Assembly (NCBI RefSeq): GCF_003573695.1
Contig: NW_020621603.1
Location: forward strand, 20,013,116 to 20,077,115
Direction of reading: 5' to 3'
DNA from: Papaver somniferum
Lineage: Eukaryota; Streptophyta; Magnoliopsida; Ranunculales; Papaveraceae
Length of the DNA stretch: 64,000 bases
Both the position numbers and the translations under genes were made by a program. Positions 46,166 through 59,215 of this stretch are shown one piece after another. The notes under the pieces were generated by a model, which had not been told where the DNA came from, searched no databases, and saw only the letters and a list, made by a program, of their open reading frames with translations. Position 1 is the first letter of the stretch. Every line of letters begins with the position of its first letter.

Positions 46166-46835
46166 ATCGAATATCGTTAAACTGTTCCGGTGTGGTATTC
46201 ATACTAAATTGAATGCCGGAAGCTACTGAAACTCAACTGTTTCAGTTAGGGTTTGCGATTTTGACCTAAACCCATAGCTACAAATCGATTGAAACACTAA
46301 TTAAACAGTTCTAAATCACTTACCTTCTCACAGAAGCCATGTTTACGAGAGGTTGATTGTCCGAGTTCTCTTGTTCTTCTTCCTCTTGCTCTTGAGCAAT
46401 CAAAGCAATCCTCTTTTCTTGTTTTTATTGAGCAATCGATTTTGATTTCGATTGGGCATCTGATTTCTTTCGTGGAGGCATTCTTATGGGTTGGGTTTAA
46501 TGACGAAGAAATTTTTGATTTAACGATTAATCGTAGAGTATATGAAGAACGATGAAGAAGAGGAGAGGAAGATGGAAGAATTTTTTTTTCAAAACCTAAC
46601 CCTAACACACGAGTATGCCGACACACAAATGGGGGATAACTGATTTTGTGTTTGGTTTTAATTTTAATTTTTTTATTTTGTGGGAAGGGTATAATAGTCT
46701 TTTCATAATTTTTTAAATTAATCAAAGGGTGTTTTAGTATTGTCGCCCCAAAAAACACCCCTTAGCAGACACCTTTGGTTGGGGGAAGTAATTCATATCG
46801 CCTAATTAGTTTTGATATCCCCTAATCGCTCGTAC
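46166..46835. other. 3' terminal region of the MULE
   Basis: Non-coding, with two CCGG-type motifs and a T-rich stretch. The minus-strand open frame 46758-46297 is low-complexity and not supported. Confidence 0.5.
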
Positions 46836-47024
46836 CTAAGAAAGCAAAACTATTTACTAATGTTCTTAATTGGGAGGATTCTCCCCCATTTTGTATCATT
46901 AATGCTTTAGCAGTACATAAATTTAATGCCAGGAAACTTCCCCACCCTGCATTAGATGGCTCTATTATGCCTATACCACGAGTTTTTAACATCCTAAGTT
47001 AGTTTTCCTTAATGAAACCAATTT

Positions 47025-47061
<37 letters not shown>

Positions 47062-47063
<2 letters not shown>

Positions 47064-49015
47064 AAGTTTGGGAAACTAAGACCAGGCTATAAATAAGGAT
47101 GTTTAACTCATAACTAGATACACCTAGGGGAGGTTTGTGAGATAAATCACTCATAAAGAAGTTTGTAAGACAATTACTAGTTTACTGTAAAAGCAAGCTT
47201 AACTGAAATAGTTTAAGGTCATTATTTACTATTTTGAGAGATTGTGAGCGTAACAAAAAGACAATAGTAATAGTTTTCTTGTTCATAATTTGGATAATTT
47301 AGATAAGATATTTTCTTCGAATTGTGTTCTTGTGCATGTTCAAGTTTTCGTCTATTGCTATTCTGAATTCCGCCTCTATAATAATAGTCACCAAGGTATA
47401 GAGATCGTACTATCAATTGGGACTATATTTTCTTTGCTCTTATTGGAGTGGATGACTCCATCCAGATTTAGGTACACGAGAGACTATTCACATTTTACTA
47501 GTTCTTTACGCTCATCACAGTAATAATTATAAGAACTCCATCACCTCCAACAATCAAACTCACACAAAGCCAGTTAGGTAGCAACCAAGGTGGTGATCAT
47601 TGTCTGGTGAAAGTCTTCTCAAAGATCGAGAACCATTATGTGAAGTTTTCTTAATGGATTGAAAAACACAACAGTGAAGCTTTCTCATTGGAACGAGGAG
47701 AAAATATTTTGGTGCATGGACCAAGAAGGGTTGAAGGCCCACATATATTTTTAATGAATATCTTTCTAGACTAGGTTATGGGTTTTTTTTAACTGATTCA
47801 TTTTAATTGCTTTTTCCTCGTTAGCAAATATTGTACGTTGTTACTTTTATCTGTTTTACATAATTTATGTGTTACCATATAAGTATATTAGGATTTATCG
47901 TTTGGTATTGCTCTATATAAGTTTAGTGCATGATAATTTGGATTACGTAGTTCATAGAAACTGTCACAATTGGTATCTCTAGTAAAGTATATCCTTTGTG
48001 GAGAATTAACTACAGCTGGTACTACTCGGTTCAAAAATATGTGGTCAGTTTAAAAGTAACTACTAGTTTATGCCAGAATATGACGTCAAAATAATGATCT
48101 CGTGAGGGTATCACAACCATCAAAACGTCTGTAAACGCGCATTACAACCATTGGTAAAATTTACTGTATGAGTAGGGTGGTTCGGCCTTTCCAAGCCCAA
48201 TTTACAACCCTAATATTAATTTGAGAGTTGAATCCTATTATTGGGGATGTAGCATTTTTATTTTGAGGGCAACATAGATTCAAACGTCCAAAAACTTTAA
48301 AATTGATTAGAATCACGAAAAGAAAAACTAGGCTCTTGAAACATGAAGCGTGATTTCTCAATGTTTCCCCAAAAACAAACCAGAAAGTCATCCATCGGGA
48401 GATGGTGACTGATGAAACATAGCTACTTAATTCCCAGATGAATTCATTATCCTGTTCTTCTTCTTTATCAACAACTATTTTAGGGAACATATTGTTGACA
48501 TCTTTACTCATATTTTTTTTGTGTTTATGATCATATTTTCATTAAGAAACATATTCAAAAACAATACCCACATTCATTTAACAAGATAATCAAATACATC
48601 AGAGTGGGGGAACTAGTTGAAGCATCATTAGTTTCGATAAAAATTGTTTTAATATATATTGTTGGTCACTTCAAGAGTCAGTTATATATTTTAATAAGTT
48701 ATTTCGTTATATGAATAGCACGCGAACAACGTCCAAGCATACTACAATGGGGGAAAAGAAACAAGTTTTTTGTACTCCAGGCATTATGTTTACACTTATG
48801 GTATTACAACTTGGAAAGGAAATTTTCATCTCGATTGTTGTCTTTATTCCCACGACTATTTCACACATCATAATGTTTATCTTTATTACCTTAACCACTT
48901 CCTTACCTATATTATAATTTTTAAATCCTCCTTTACAAAATTATATATTTTAATTAATATTTGCCTATATTTTCAAAAAAGGTGCTGATTTTTAATTCAA
49001 GATCTGCAAAAATGT
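47062..49015. other. Spacer without recognised genes
   Basis: A/T-rich, with short ORFs on both strands. The largest is the minus-strand 116-codon frame 48511-48161 (MSKDVNNMFPKIVVDKEEEQ...), which shows no known domain. Confidence 0.5.
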
Positions 49016-49169
49016 TGTAGGGCCTATCGCCCATAGATGTGCGGACCAATTAGATATCTAGGGTCTCCCTTCTACATGTATATATAAAGAATATTGTTCC
49101 ATGTAGCCCTATTATCCTGATGAATGGAAACTACTATGCTTCTCTACTTTCCCCTATATTTCCACTACA
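49016..49169 (+). repeat. 5' LTR (154 bp) of copia element
   Basis: TGTAGGGCCTATCGCC to CCACTACA, with a TATATATAAAG promoter-like box at about 49079. Differs from the right LTR at only about a dozen positions. Confidence 0.9.
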
Positions 49170-51526
49170 AAACGTTATCATGCACGAAGCTATACCGCAG
49201 AGCTATATTGAATTGGTTGATTATTTTTTTTCTACATATGGATTATGGTCGAGCTAATATTAAAATTGATGGAATCAAATAAGCTAAGTTATATCTATTT
49301 TTTCTTACATTTTTTTTTCTTTTCTATGATTGATTAGACAAGAATATTCATATCATGATCTATACCATGATCTATTTATTTTTTTTCTTTACCATGATCT
49401 ATTTTATGTTCAAATCAGTAACATGAAAATTGAATTTGTTTTATACCATGACATGAAAATTGAATTTGTTCTATAGCATGACATAACCATAATTATATGT
49501 ATATTTTATAACAAAGCATGTATTCAAATGGGCATGGAGATTGATTCTAATCTTCTTATGTGCTGCTCATTTTTTTTTTGTTATGTGGCGGTTGCAATTC
49601 CCTTCTCGTCGTGATGAAGAAATTAGGTCAGGAAGGAAAATACCGAACCGATCCAACCTGGTCCAACCGAACCGATCCAACCCTGTCCGACCAGGTACAA
49701 CCGAACCGGTCCATCCAGTTACCCATTTATATGTATATACTGTAACCTATGTAATAAAACTACTAATCTCTCTAATACGATGGTTCTTCTTCTTGTCTCT
49801 ACATCTCCTTCCTTCACCTCTGATTCTCCTCGATTACGTCTGTGTAAAACAAAATTGTTTTATTTTCACTGTTTATATTGATTGATTTTGATCACTCCAC
49901 CATCACTATTTGTCTTAGACTGTCTCTTTGACTGTTTGATATTCTTACATTTTTTGAAAAGTAATAATAAAAGGTTCATATTATATTACTCTGTGTGTGT
50001 GTAAATCTATATAAAGCTATGTGTGTATATGAACCTGTACTATAAATCATATAATGTCTAAAATCTTTGAGTTTTTTATCCATGTCGTAATTGTTGTCGT
50101 TCTTTATTTTTATTATTAACATTTTTGCAAACTTGTAAACGTATGCTTTGTACCGCTGTTTCGGTAATCTTTATTAATCTTTATTACAAGTTTTGCAAAC
50201 TTGTAAACGTATACTTGTAAATTTTGATAACATATGTAATGTGATAATGTGTTATAAATTTGACATTAATTATTAATCGCTAAACGTCATCGAGTAGAAG
50301 TTGACCTCTGGAACCATTACGATATGTAATTTCTAAAATCAATCTTTTCGCCATTTCGATTTCTTTTTTTTTGGAATTTCGTTTTATTTTCTTAAATATG
50401 ATATTGGCTCTGCTCAAAATGATGTCTTTTGTCTAATTCGTTGAACCAACTCATTTCAAATATGATCTATTTTAGAGGGCTCAGAAGTACTTGAGCATTA
50501 TTATTGTCTATTTGATGTGGAAAAGATATATATCCCATATAAGATCTCTTCCAATAACAATGTACCGTCTAAAATATGAAGCCATATTCCCCTATGATAT
50601 GATATTTTTTTAAAACATTCGTGATAATTCTGCCCGGAACATGAATGCCAGTGGGATGAAATCCACTTGTTAGATTATTGTATTATAATCAGTAGCTTCA
50701 ACAAATTGATTTTGTAGTTAAAAGCACATGAATCTCAACTTTTGTGGAAGGACTCACAGAAAACGACATGAGTTAGATTTTTTTTTCTTCCATTTTTTCC
50801 CTACTTTATTCGTAATACTGACGACCAGTACATGTAAGTATGCAAACAGGAGATCCACTATTTTTAGTAAGCTATTCAACCTAAAGTAAGTGGTTGACAT
50901 GAAAAGTGGCATTTTCTTGGCCCGTTGAGATGAAAAAGTTTCTCACATTAAGCTAATCATAGAAAATTTGAAAATAGAAAGAACCCGAAGTAATGAGGGC
51001 TAGGCCTACTGATTTTTTTGAAGCATGTGAAAAGGGACATATATATTATGAGACAAATATGTATTTTTTCTCCAGTAGTAATGACACCAAAGTACAGGTA
51101 TCAACTGAACATGGGATGAAGCTAAGATGTATTCTAGATCTCACCAAAGAGTTGGGAATGAATCTCCTTAACGGTATTGGTACAAGCAATGTAATGCGGG
51201 TACCATAGCAACAACCAATTTTCATAGGAAGGTCATACTTTAGATATCAACTTTAATGACAAGGAGAACTTTGCTTGGCCAATTGACTATTTAATTGAAC
51301 AAGATCAAATGTCTGCGCTTATGGAATGAAAAGTACATCATTCTAACGAGACATAAATTATCTAAACCACTTGAGATATATCTGGATGAAACGTAACATA
51401 TATTCGCTCGTAATTGAGTTGAATCCAACTTTTGTTACGTAATAAGACCACACCACTTATTAAATCTCTCAAGACTCAATGTCTAAGCTCTGTATGTACT
51501 AAGGGCTAGTCACATCTTGTTAAGTG
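49170..51526 (+). other. Unreadable gag-side interior of copia element
   Basis: Between the 5' LTR and the solo LTR. No gag or protease motif can be read. A GGTCCAACCGAACCGATCC-type repeat occurs near 49650-49720, and a short plus-strand frame at 50993-51208 has no recognisable domain. Confidence 0.45.
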
Positions 51527-51531
51527 CAAAG

Positions 51532-53906
51532 TGAAAAAGCAGGGGTCTAACAACACCACCCAATATTTCGCTTAACAATCTGTATGGACTTACTCCGAAA
51601 TACTTTGCTAGAGAATCAACTAGACAGTCAGATTCAATCTAGAAAAAAGTATCTCAAGGAGTTAATATCTCTCTCTTTATTTGATTTTTACTCAAGCTAA
51701 AAACAATAGCGAGTCTTTATCAACTACAAGGAATAACTTGGACGGTACCAAAGACCAATATCCAAGGATCAATCAATATCAATCAACAACCAAAGGTTAG
51801 ATTTCCAATTGATGATCACGAACACACAACATGTATTATTTCAATTAAATAAAATATAATGCGGAAAAGAAATAACACAGACACCAGAAGTTTTGTTAAC
51901 GAGGAAACCGCAAATGCAGAAAAACCCAGGGACCTAGTCCAGATTGAATACACATTGTATTAAGCCGCTACAGACACTAGCCTACTCCAATCTAACTTCG
52001 GACTGGACTATAGTTTAACCCCAATCATTCTCACACCGATCCAAGGTACAATTGTACTCCTACGCCTCTGATCCCAGCAGGATACTGCGCACTTGATTCC
52101 CTTAGCTGATCTCACCCACAACCAAGAGTTGTTGCAACCCAAAATCGCAGACTTGATAATAAACAAATGTGTCTCACACAGAAAAGTCTATCAAAGGATA
52201 AATCTGTCTCCCATAGATAAACCCTAGGTTTTGTTCCATCTTAAGATATGAAATCAAGGTGAAAAAGAACCAATTGATAATCCGGTCTTATATTCCCGAA
52301 GAACAGCCTAGATTAAATAATCACCTCTCTACAATCCTTCCTGACTACACATGCGGTTTGTCGAGAAATCACAAACAGTGAGACGAATATATTTGTGACT
52401 TCTTTATCTTGCCTATCGGATAACTCTCACGATCTCAAGACAATCAAAGATTGTACTCGTACGATAGAAGATGCAAGATCAGATCACACAACTACGATTA
52501 AAGTAGTATCGGTCTGGCTTCACAATCCCAATGAAGTCTTTAAGTCGTTAACCTGGTTTTATAGAAGAAAACCAAAGGTTAAAGGAGAATCGACTCTAGC
52601 GAGCGCACTAGTATCACACAAACGTGTGGGGATTAGTTTTGCACAATGTTAGATGTCTCCTTTATATAGCTTTCAAATCAGGGTTTTGCCTTAGTTACAA
52701 AGCAATCTATATTCAACGTTAGATGAAAACCTGATTTAGATTCAAGTTAATATTTCTCAACTGTTAGATCGAAAACTTATCTTGTCACACACACTTGGGT
52801 AGACGTTTACTGGGTTTGTCAAAACCATGCCCAAACGTGTACGTGTATGTTGGTTCAACATAGTAACCCAAAAGGTTAACCATATGAGTATTTCATATTA
52901 ACCCAGTTCTTCTTCACCATAACTAGTTCAATTGACTCAAATGAACTAGTTAGAGAGTTGTTTAATTGATATGGGATCTTATGTAACTACACAAGACACA
53001 ATTGAAACAAAGATAATTCGATTCGATTGAATCGGCTCATGAACTTTATAGCCACGGTTTGAATAAATCATTCCTTAGTAATTTAAGTTTCATGTTCAGA
53101 GCACATTTTTAGATCATAACCTCTTAAGCTCACAAACAAGTTCGCGGACTTAAGACAACCGGTAGAGTTTTCCAAACTCAGCAGAAAATCTTCGCAAAGA
53201 AACTTTCGCCAGTTCGCGGACTTACACGCAAACGAGTTTTTGGAAAATCCCAGCAGAAATTCTCGGTACGAGAACTTCCGACAGTTCGCGGACTTGGCAA
53301 AGCCAATTCCTCCAGTTTCTCTCAATCAACAAAGTTCGAAAACTTCGGATTAAGGAATACATGGTTATGTAATCTAAACTCTCATTCCAATTATTGAGAC
53401 ATTCTCAAAGGACGTTATATAGACGTTATTCACAGACCGTTTCGCGTCAGAGCAATTCTCAAAGTAATTGAAACTCTTCATGACTTTCGTCATTAGGTGA
53501 AGATAAACTTGGTCAAAGCAAAACGCTTTACCAACACATGATTTCGAGATATAGATATGCGAGATATACTCGGCTCGAAATATCAAATGTGTATGATCCA
53601 GTCTATATAGCATACGACTTTTGTCTCATAAGAAGTAGGAGATAGAAGAGATAGACTTTTGAGTGATAGATAAGTTCAAGTCTCCACATACCTTTTTGTT
53701 GATGAAGTTCCACGGTTCCTTGATTAGATCTTCGTCGTTGTATGATGAATCTCCATGAAGTCCTTGAGCTCAACTACACTTTTCTATCCTAGTCCGAGAC
53801 TAAGCTATGTAGGCTAGAAATCAAGACTCATATTTTTGATCACTAACATTGATAAACATGCTTGAGATAGAAACGCATGTGAGGTCGACCGAGCTATGCT
53901 CTAACA
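51532..53906 (-). mobile_element. Solo LTR of the TGTTAGAGCA family
   Basis: 2,375 bp; on the minus strand it starts TGTTAGAGCATAGCTCGGTC and ends CTTTTTCA. Flanked by CAAAG (51527-51531) and CATAG (53907-53911), a 5-bp target duplication with one mismatch. No interior or second LTR is present, as after LTR-LTR recombination. It shares blocks with the LTRs at 1076-23260 and 63784. Short open frames inside (52395-52652, 53083-53325) are not genes. Confidence 0.88.
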
Positions 53907-54479
53907 CATAGGATATTCATGCGTGAATTATTACCTACTTTTTTGGAAATTTACAGTGAGAATTGATTTGATTGCATCTATAAATTATTTCTTATGAATG
54001 TGGAAGGAAACATATTCTTAGAAAATTAATGTGTCAATCTAGTGAATTGTAAATCACTGGAACTTGAATTACTGAATCCATATTAACCCAAACAATGAAC
54101 TGATTGGGATTGATTCATAAAGACTTTGACATAACCATAAGACACATTGGTTGTGACACGATGTTTCGTTTTGAAAGTACTAGCACGGGCATCACTTCAT
54201 TTGAGTGTACAAGACAACGAACTAATATAATGCGAAGTTACAACATCTATCACAATCAGTGATTTCTAAAGTCACTAGATTTGCACTACCTCTCCCCATT
54301 ATGCTTTAGAGTAAGAAACCACGTTACTCATCTTACAAAGTCTTCCTTTAGTAAAACATGATTGAGACCATCGTGTTTTACTTAGATGCAAATGGTAAAT
54401 TACTCATTATCCAAAGAAATAAAGTGTTTTTAGTGAACATATATCCATGCAGAATGCAGACCATTCAAGTGATTTATGG

Positions 54480-56760
54480 CTCTGGTAGATGATTCGATAC
54501 ATTGAATCAGTTATTGCTCACAACAAACGATGTGTTTAATTTTTGTAGAATTCCTAGCACATATTACACGATGCAAAGTGCAAAGGCTCACCACCCTTGT
54601 TAATGCTAGAGAATTTACATCAAAAGGACTTGATGGTTATTGCATGTTTAATAGGATCAATGCAGAGCATCCTATACCCCATGGTCTCGCAAAGGCTATC
54701 ATCAAAGGTTACAGATGATGTCTAAGGAATAGGTTATGCGTACCAACCTACCTTTTATTGCTTTGGGGAAATGCAATATTACAACAACTTTACTTAATTC
54801 GTTTTATAACCCAATATTAGTCAACCTTTTCTGTGTACCAGTTGGTAACTGGATTTAAGCCCGACATTCGTGTTCTTACGCTCCACATCTTACTATGACG
54901 GGTCTCCAAACTGTTAAGTAGTTATGTTGGAAATGAGTTCCCAATAATTATCCGCATTTTAAACCTTTTGGAAGGAGAAATCTTACCTCTAGATTTGCGG
55001 GTTATCACTTTAATGAGACAGACTTCCCGTCGTTAGGGGGAGATAAAAAAAAGTATTTTCTAAGGGAATGACAGGAATTGTCGTGGTGTGTTCCCAATCT
55101 GTCTCATATTAATTCTGGTACCCCACACATGTAAATGTGAAGTGACAAAAAATAATCGATTTTCAGAATATACACTGATGTCGCTAAAGTGATGAGATCA
55201 CACATACCAGCTGCAAACCTACCTTCAAGGTTACAAATCCTCAATAAAGGATATACATCATAGACTAAGGTGTTGCAACTACACTCAGTGGAAGTGCGGT
55301 TGAGGCCGTGGCTCCATAAAGGAAGTTGGAGAGACCACTTGGTTCGATAAATTCTCACCTAGAGAGGAAGTAGGTGAGTAAGGCACAACTTATTTATATC
55401 ATCAGAAATTATCTCATAAGATTGTCTCTGAATATGTCCATGAATCAAACTGGAGGACGTCCGAAGTTTAATGATTCCAGAGAACAATGACATCCCAAGT
55501 GGATTATGAGAATGCGCATGATTCAATGAAATGATCATGCGAGCATATTGATGATTAATTTCATATACATTTGCTTAAGGAAATGGAGCAAAATGAGATC
55601 GAACCAAGCTCCTTGTTGCTTAATGTCAACAAAGAGCATATTTGGCCTATACAATCCAGGTAGAGCTTGATTCTTTGACAAATATACATGTATTTGGTGT
55701 GGTAGTGCTAACCAACCAAGTGTAAAGCCTATTGGACATACATGATTAATTTTTCAGAAAGCATAATGAGAAGAAAGCAGTCTTAAAGTATAAAGACTCG
55801 CCTTGTGGCTCAAGGTTTCTCACAAAGCCCTGGAATTGTTATCTTGTAATGAATGTTATAGCGTTCTGCTACTTAGTTAGCTTGGTAATTTCAAAAGGAC
55901 TTGAAATGCAACATATGTATGTGGTTGTTACGTATCTCTGAAATAATCAAGAGATATCAGATATTCACAAAAGTACTTGATAGAATTTGTTTCCCAAATC
56001 AAGTGACTCTAAACCACAGAGTGCGTTTACAGTTAGATATAACGCTCACTTATAGATTAAAGCAATCAGGCGGATGTGGTATACCCGTCTAAGTGACTAT
56101 TTGATTTGGAGGGGATAGACAAGTAAGGTATTTTTCTTGCGTATTCACAAGAAAGTTCTTGATTTGGAATTGTAGCTATATATGTCGACGATACAGACAT
56201 GATGGGAACTCTTGATGTAATAAGAGACCTTAAAAGCTATTTGAAATCCGAATTTGAGATGAAAAATCTGGGAAAAGCTCGACCGAGTACTGAGTTTGTG
56301 GTATATTATTCCACCAGTTTGCATATGTCTAAAGTTTTCAGGCAATATAACAAACACATGCATCCTGATATCACTCCCATGATTAATCGAGGTTCAAATG
56401 TAAGTACGCGATCATTTCGTCTAAAGGAAGATGACGAAAATATGTTGGGAGATGAAATTCCCATATCTAAGTACAATAGACGTATTGTTGTACTTAGTAT
56501 AATAATGTACTCGATTAAATTTTACATTCTCATGGAACTTGTTAGCTAGATATAGCTCAGCGCCAACGCAACGTCATTGGAATGGTATAGTGAATGTAAT
56601 CATGTACTTAAAAGTAACCATTGACATAAATTTGTTTTATCCTTGCAAAGACATTAAAAGGAATGCTAATGAAAGTGCAATCCAAAAGTTGTTGATTATG
56701 AAGGAACAATAATCTCTTCTCCAACGAAAGTAATCAGGGAGAGATATGGTAGACTATTTT
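54480..56760 (+). pseudogene. pol: Copia integrase and reverse transcriptase remnant
   Basis: Integrase tail: ANAREFTSKGLDGYCMFNRI-like peptide at 54605-54660, NAEHPIPHGLAKAIIKGY, then VPTYLLLLWGNAIL and VTGFKPDIRVLTLH. The linker (FNETDFPSLGGDKKK) is at about 55010-55050. RT begins with VRYKARLVAQGFSQ-like AQGFSQSPGI near 55812. The active-site box is YVDDTDMMGTLDVIRDLKSY at about 56180-56250, followed by FEMKNLGKA and FRLKEDDENMLGDEIP. RNase H-proximal words continue to about 56760. Numerous stops and frame changes; all are remnants. Confidence 0.78.
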
Positions 56761-56913
56761 CTAGGTCATTACCGATATTCAGTTTCGAAAGTACATGATT
56801 AAAGGAACTTGATTAATAATTTTTCGTGGTTGTAGTAGTGAAGGTTCAAACTCTCAGATTTGTGAAGGATAATTTTCTTTTAGACTTAATAAAAATAAAT
56901 AAATAATTTTATA

Positions 56914-59215
56914 TGCACAATATTAACAAAATATGGGAGAGAATTTTTACCGGGGATCAGGATTCCACCATTCACCAAAATTTATGTGATTCAATAACAA
57001 TTCTTATCATGCAATTCTAGACAATATAACTCCAATCAAAGTAAATTGTGCTTCTAATCATTGCCTAAATTAGATTTTGGAAACATCCACTGTTAATCGC
57101 GAGCATGAAGTATCAAAAGCAATTTACTAAGCATACTCCATCAAGTGAAAACACAATTGATTAATAAAAATCATTTACTCCATTTTTATTCGGTGCAATT
57201 AATCATAAAAGAGTTGCATAAATAAATTTAAATAAATTTTACCACATAACTTTTGGAAGAATGGCTTCCTCCGTCACCCCTGGGATTGGGTTTAGCTACT
57301 CATGATGAAAAACCTCTCAAATTGATTCATTGATAACTCAAAAGGGTTACATCAAGAGAAAATGGAGAAAAACGGTTTACAACAGTGTTTGCGACACATA
57401 TAGAGCGTTCAAAAAGAACGATACAACAGAGGTGTTGTTGTTCCGAAGTCGGGGAAAGGAATTGAGTATTGTCGCAATTAAGCGACACTAATCAACGATT
57501 GTCCCTGAGGGTATTATGTTCTTCGTGTTCTTCCTTGCACCAGCAACAAGCTTTTCTCCTGCGTGACTTTCTTTCGATTCTTCTCGGCTCCTAAACTCTC
57601 CCAAAGACTCTCCAACTCTTCTAAACTCTTTAGCCTTGTATTTATAATGTTTTAGAACAAAAATATCCGACCATAACACCGTATAATATCCCATTAATCC
57701 CGTCATTGCTCGCTGCCCATATTTAACAATAATTTCCATTATGGCTTCTACACACGTAAACTTTGATCCTGCACGCTCTAGTTAACCTTCCCCACGCCTC
57801 TGAAGTCATCGAACTCCTCCAAAACACTCCATGCATGGCAAACACACAATCAAACTCGTGTTACAGGACACGTTGCTCTGTTTTGAGCTCGTGACTCAAA
57901 CCAGGATTTCCAGCCAATTCCGATCGAATCCGATGCCCACAATGTGTTCCCTATCCCATATCACAACTTCCCACCAAATTTCAGCGATTGAATCGCACTA
58001 AAACCCTTCATTTCTCGATTCACAAATCTGCCATTTTTTTTTTTTTTTATTTTTATTTTTCTTTTTCATGAGTTGTTTTGAATATATTTTTCCCGCCAAA
58101 AAGTTGTTTTGAATTTAAAGAGAAGATGGATGCCCCTTAACCAGAGCTTGGGTGCGAATAGCAATTGGGTGGAAATAGTAATTTTTGGGTGGGAATAGTA
58201 ATTTTTATGGGTTCCTCCGGGACATTTCTGGGATGCTTCCGGTGCATTTCTGGGGTGCCTACGATACATTTCTCCGGGGTGTAAAACACTGCTTTTTGAG
58301 CCCATTTCGCCGCAAGGGCTTATTTCTCTAAAAATTCCTACAAAGACATAAAAGAACACAATAAATAAAAAATTGAGCACTAACAATACATACAATAGAG
58401 AAATATTAGACACATAAATGCGTCTATCAACACCCCCAAACTTATTATTTGCTAGTCCTCAAGCAAATTTATTCTAGAAAGGAAAATCATTTGAACCCCT
58501 AGGTGGCCCTAATGACGGAGTGTTGTCTCCGGAGGGTTTACCAGAGGTGTACCCACAAAGCCTTTACTCCATACCTAGATATCTACGCAAAACCTTGGAA
58601 AGCACTAAAGAACCTCATTGGTTGGCATACAATTATTGACTCTAAGAGGAAGAACCCTGATGCGAAATTCTAATTGCTGTACACGAGTTTGCACTCAAGC
58701 ATACTAAAATTCATATAAGTGACAGAGCTCTACTAAGATAGTTTCACGATGGACATCATACTCGGAGTCAGACTAATCACATGAAAAGATTAAGAAGATG
58801 GAAAAAGAAAAATGTAGATGGTTGAAAAGCGAACGGTGTTTCCCATATCTGTCTGAAGGCCTCTGCCAAGATGAACCTAACCTAAATGACTGAGATACTG
58901 GTCTGACTAATATTAACACACTGGCATATACAAGGGAACCAGTGCTTAATAATCCTAACTCTAGGTCAACACAACTGGCATATACAAGGGTACCAGTGGT
59001 CGACTTTATTAAACACACATTTATTTAAGAACTAACAACATGATTGGACCTTGTGGACCGAAGCGCATGTTTCTTGTCAGCAGATTACATGGTGATTCCC
59101 GTGGATCCTGCATTCCACGCTTGTTTAGGCGACGGAGACAGGGAGAACACACACATATTGCTATCCAAGTGTTAGTATTTATTCCGATTGGTCTACTGGT
59201 CTGGTCTTTTTTTTT
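56914..59215 (-). mobile_element. Ty3/gypsy fragment: 3' LTR and adjoining interior
   Basis: On the minus strand an LTR starts TGTTGATAGACGCATTTATG at 58433, directly after the polypurine tract AAGTTTGGGGG (58434-58444). Its other end is placed near 56914, uncertain. To the right, 58445-59215 is non-coding 3'-interior of the same element; it stops at a T-rich run (59209-59220). Inside the LTR a C/G-rich repeat of GGGxCATTTCTGGGxTGC occurs at about 58210-58290. The 5' LTR and coding part are missing. Confidence 0.6.

Larger units (their letters stand above)
41906..46835 (+). mobile_element. MULE (Mutator-like element) with OTU/AT-hook tail
   Basis: 4,930 bp, flanked by the perfect 9-bp duplication CTAAGAAAG (41897-41905 and 46836-46844), the Mutator target size. 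The ends share a 26-bp perfect inverted repeat starting GCGATTAGGG (41911 inward; complement ending at 46830). It has a multi-exon transposase gene with stops, then an AT-hook/OTU coding tail in a related frame. The short TIR is unlike the 100-bp-plus TIRs of classical Mu, as in non-TIR/short-TIR plant MULEs. Confidence 0.93.
41749..47061 (+). pseudogene. 3' end of LINE ORF2, split by a MULE, with A35 tail
   Basis: The piece 41749-41905 ends STSNVADLLAKK, the last helix of a plant LINE RNase H. With the MULE (41906-46835) and one target copy removed, the same frame continues at 46845 as AKLFTNVLNWEDSPPF, through RKLPHPALDGSIMPIPRVFN, to a TAG near 47000. A 35-base A run (47027-47061) marks the 3' end. 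The 5' end is truncated; upstream of about 41740 nothing LINE-like is seen. Confidence 0.75.

Noticed and set aside
46297..46758. Minus-strand 153-codon frame near the MULE end
   Set aside because: Lysine/isoleucine-rich translation of A/T-rich terminal sequence, overlapping the terminal region; no family resemblance.
48161..48511. Minus-strand 116-codon frame
   Set aside because: Starts plausibly but has no recognisable domain, no splice or promoter signals, and lies in anonymous spacer.
49541..49885. Plus-strand 114-codon frame with an SNPVRP-like repeat
   Set aside because: Translation of a short nucleotide repeat (CCGAACCGATCCAACC type); not protein-like otherwise.
52395..53325. Open frames in the solo LTR
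   Set aside because: LTR sequence; equivalent regions of sister LTRs do not keep the frames.
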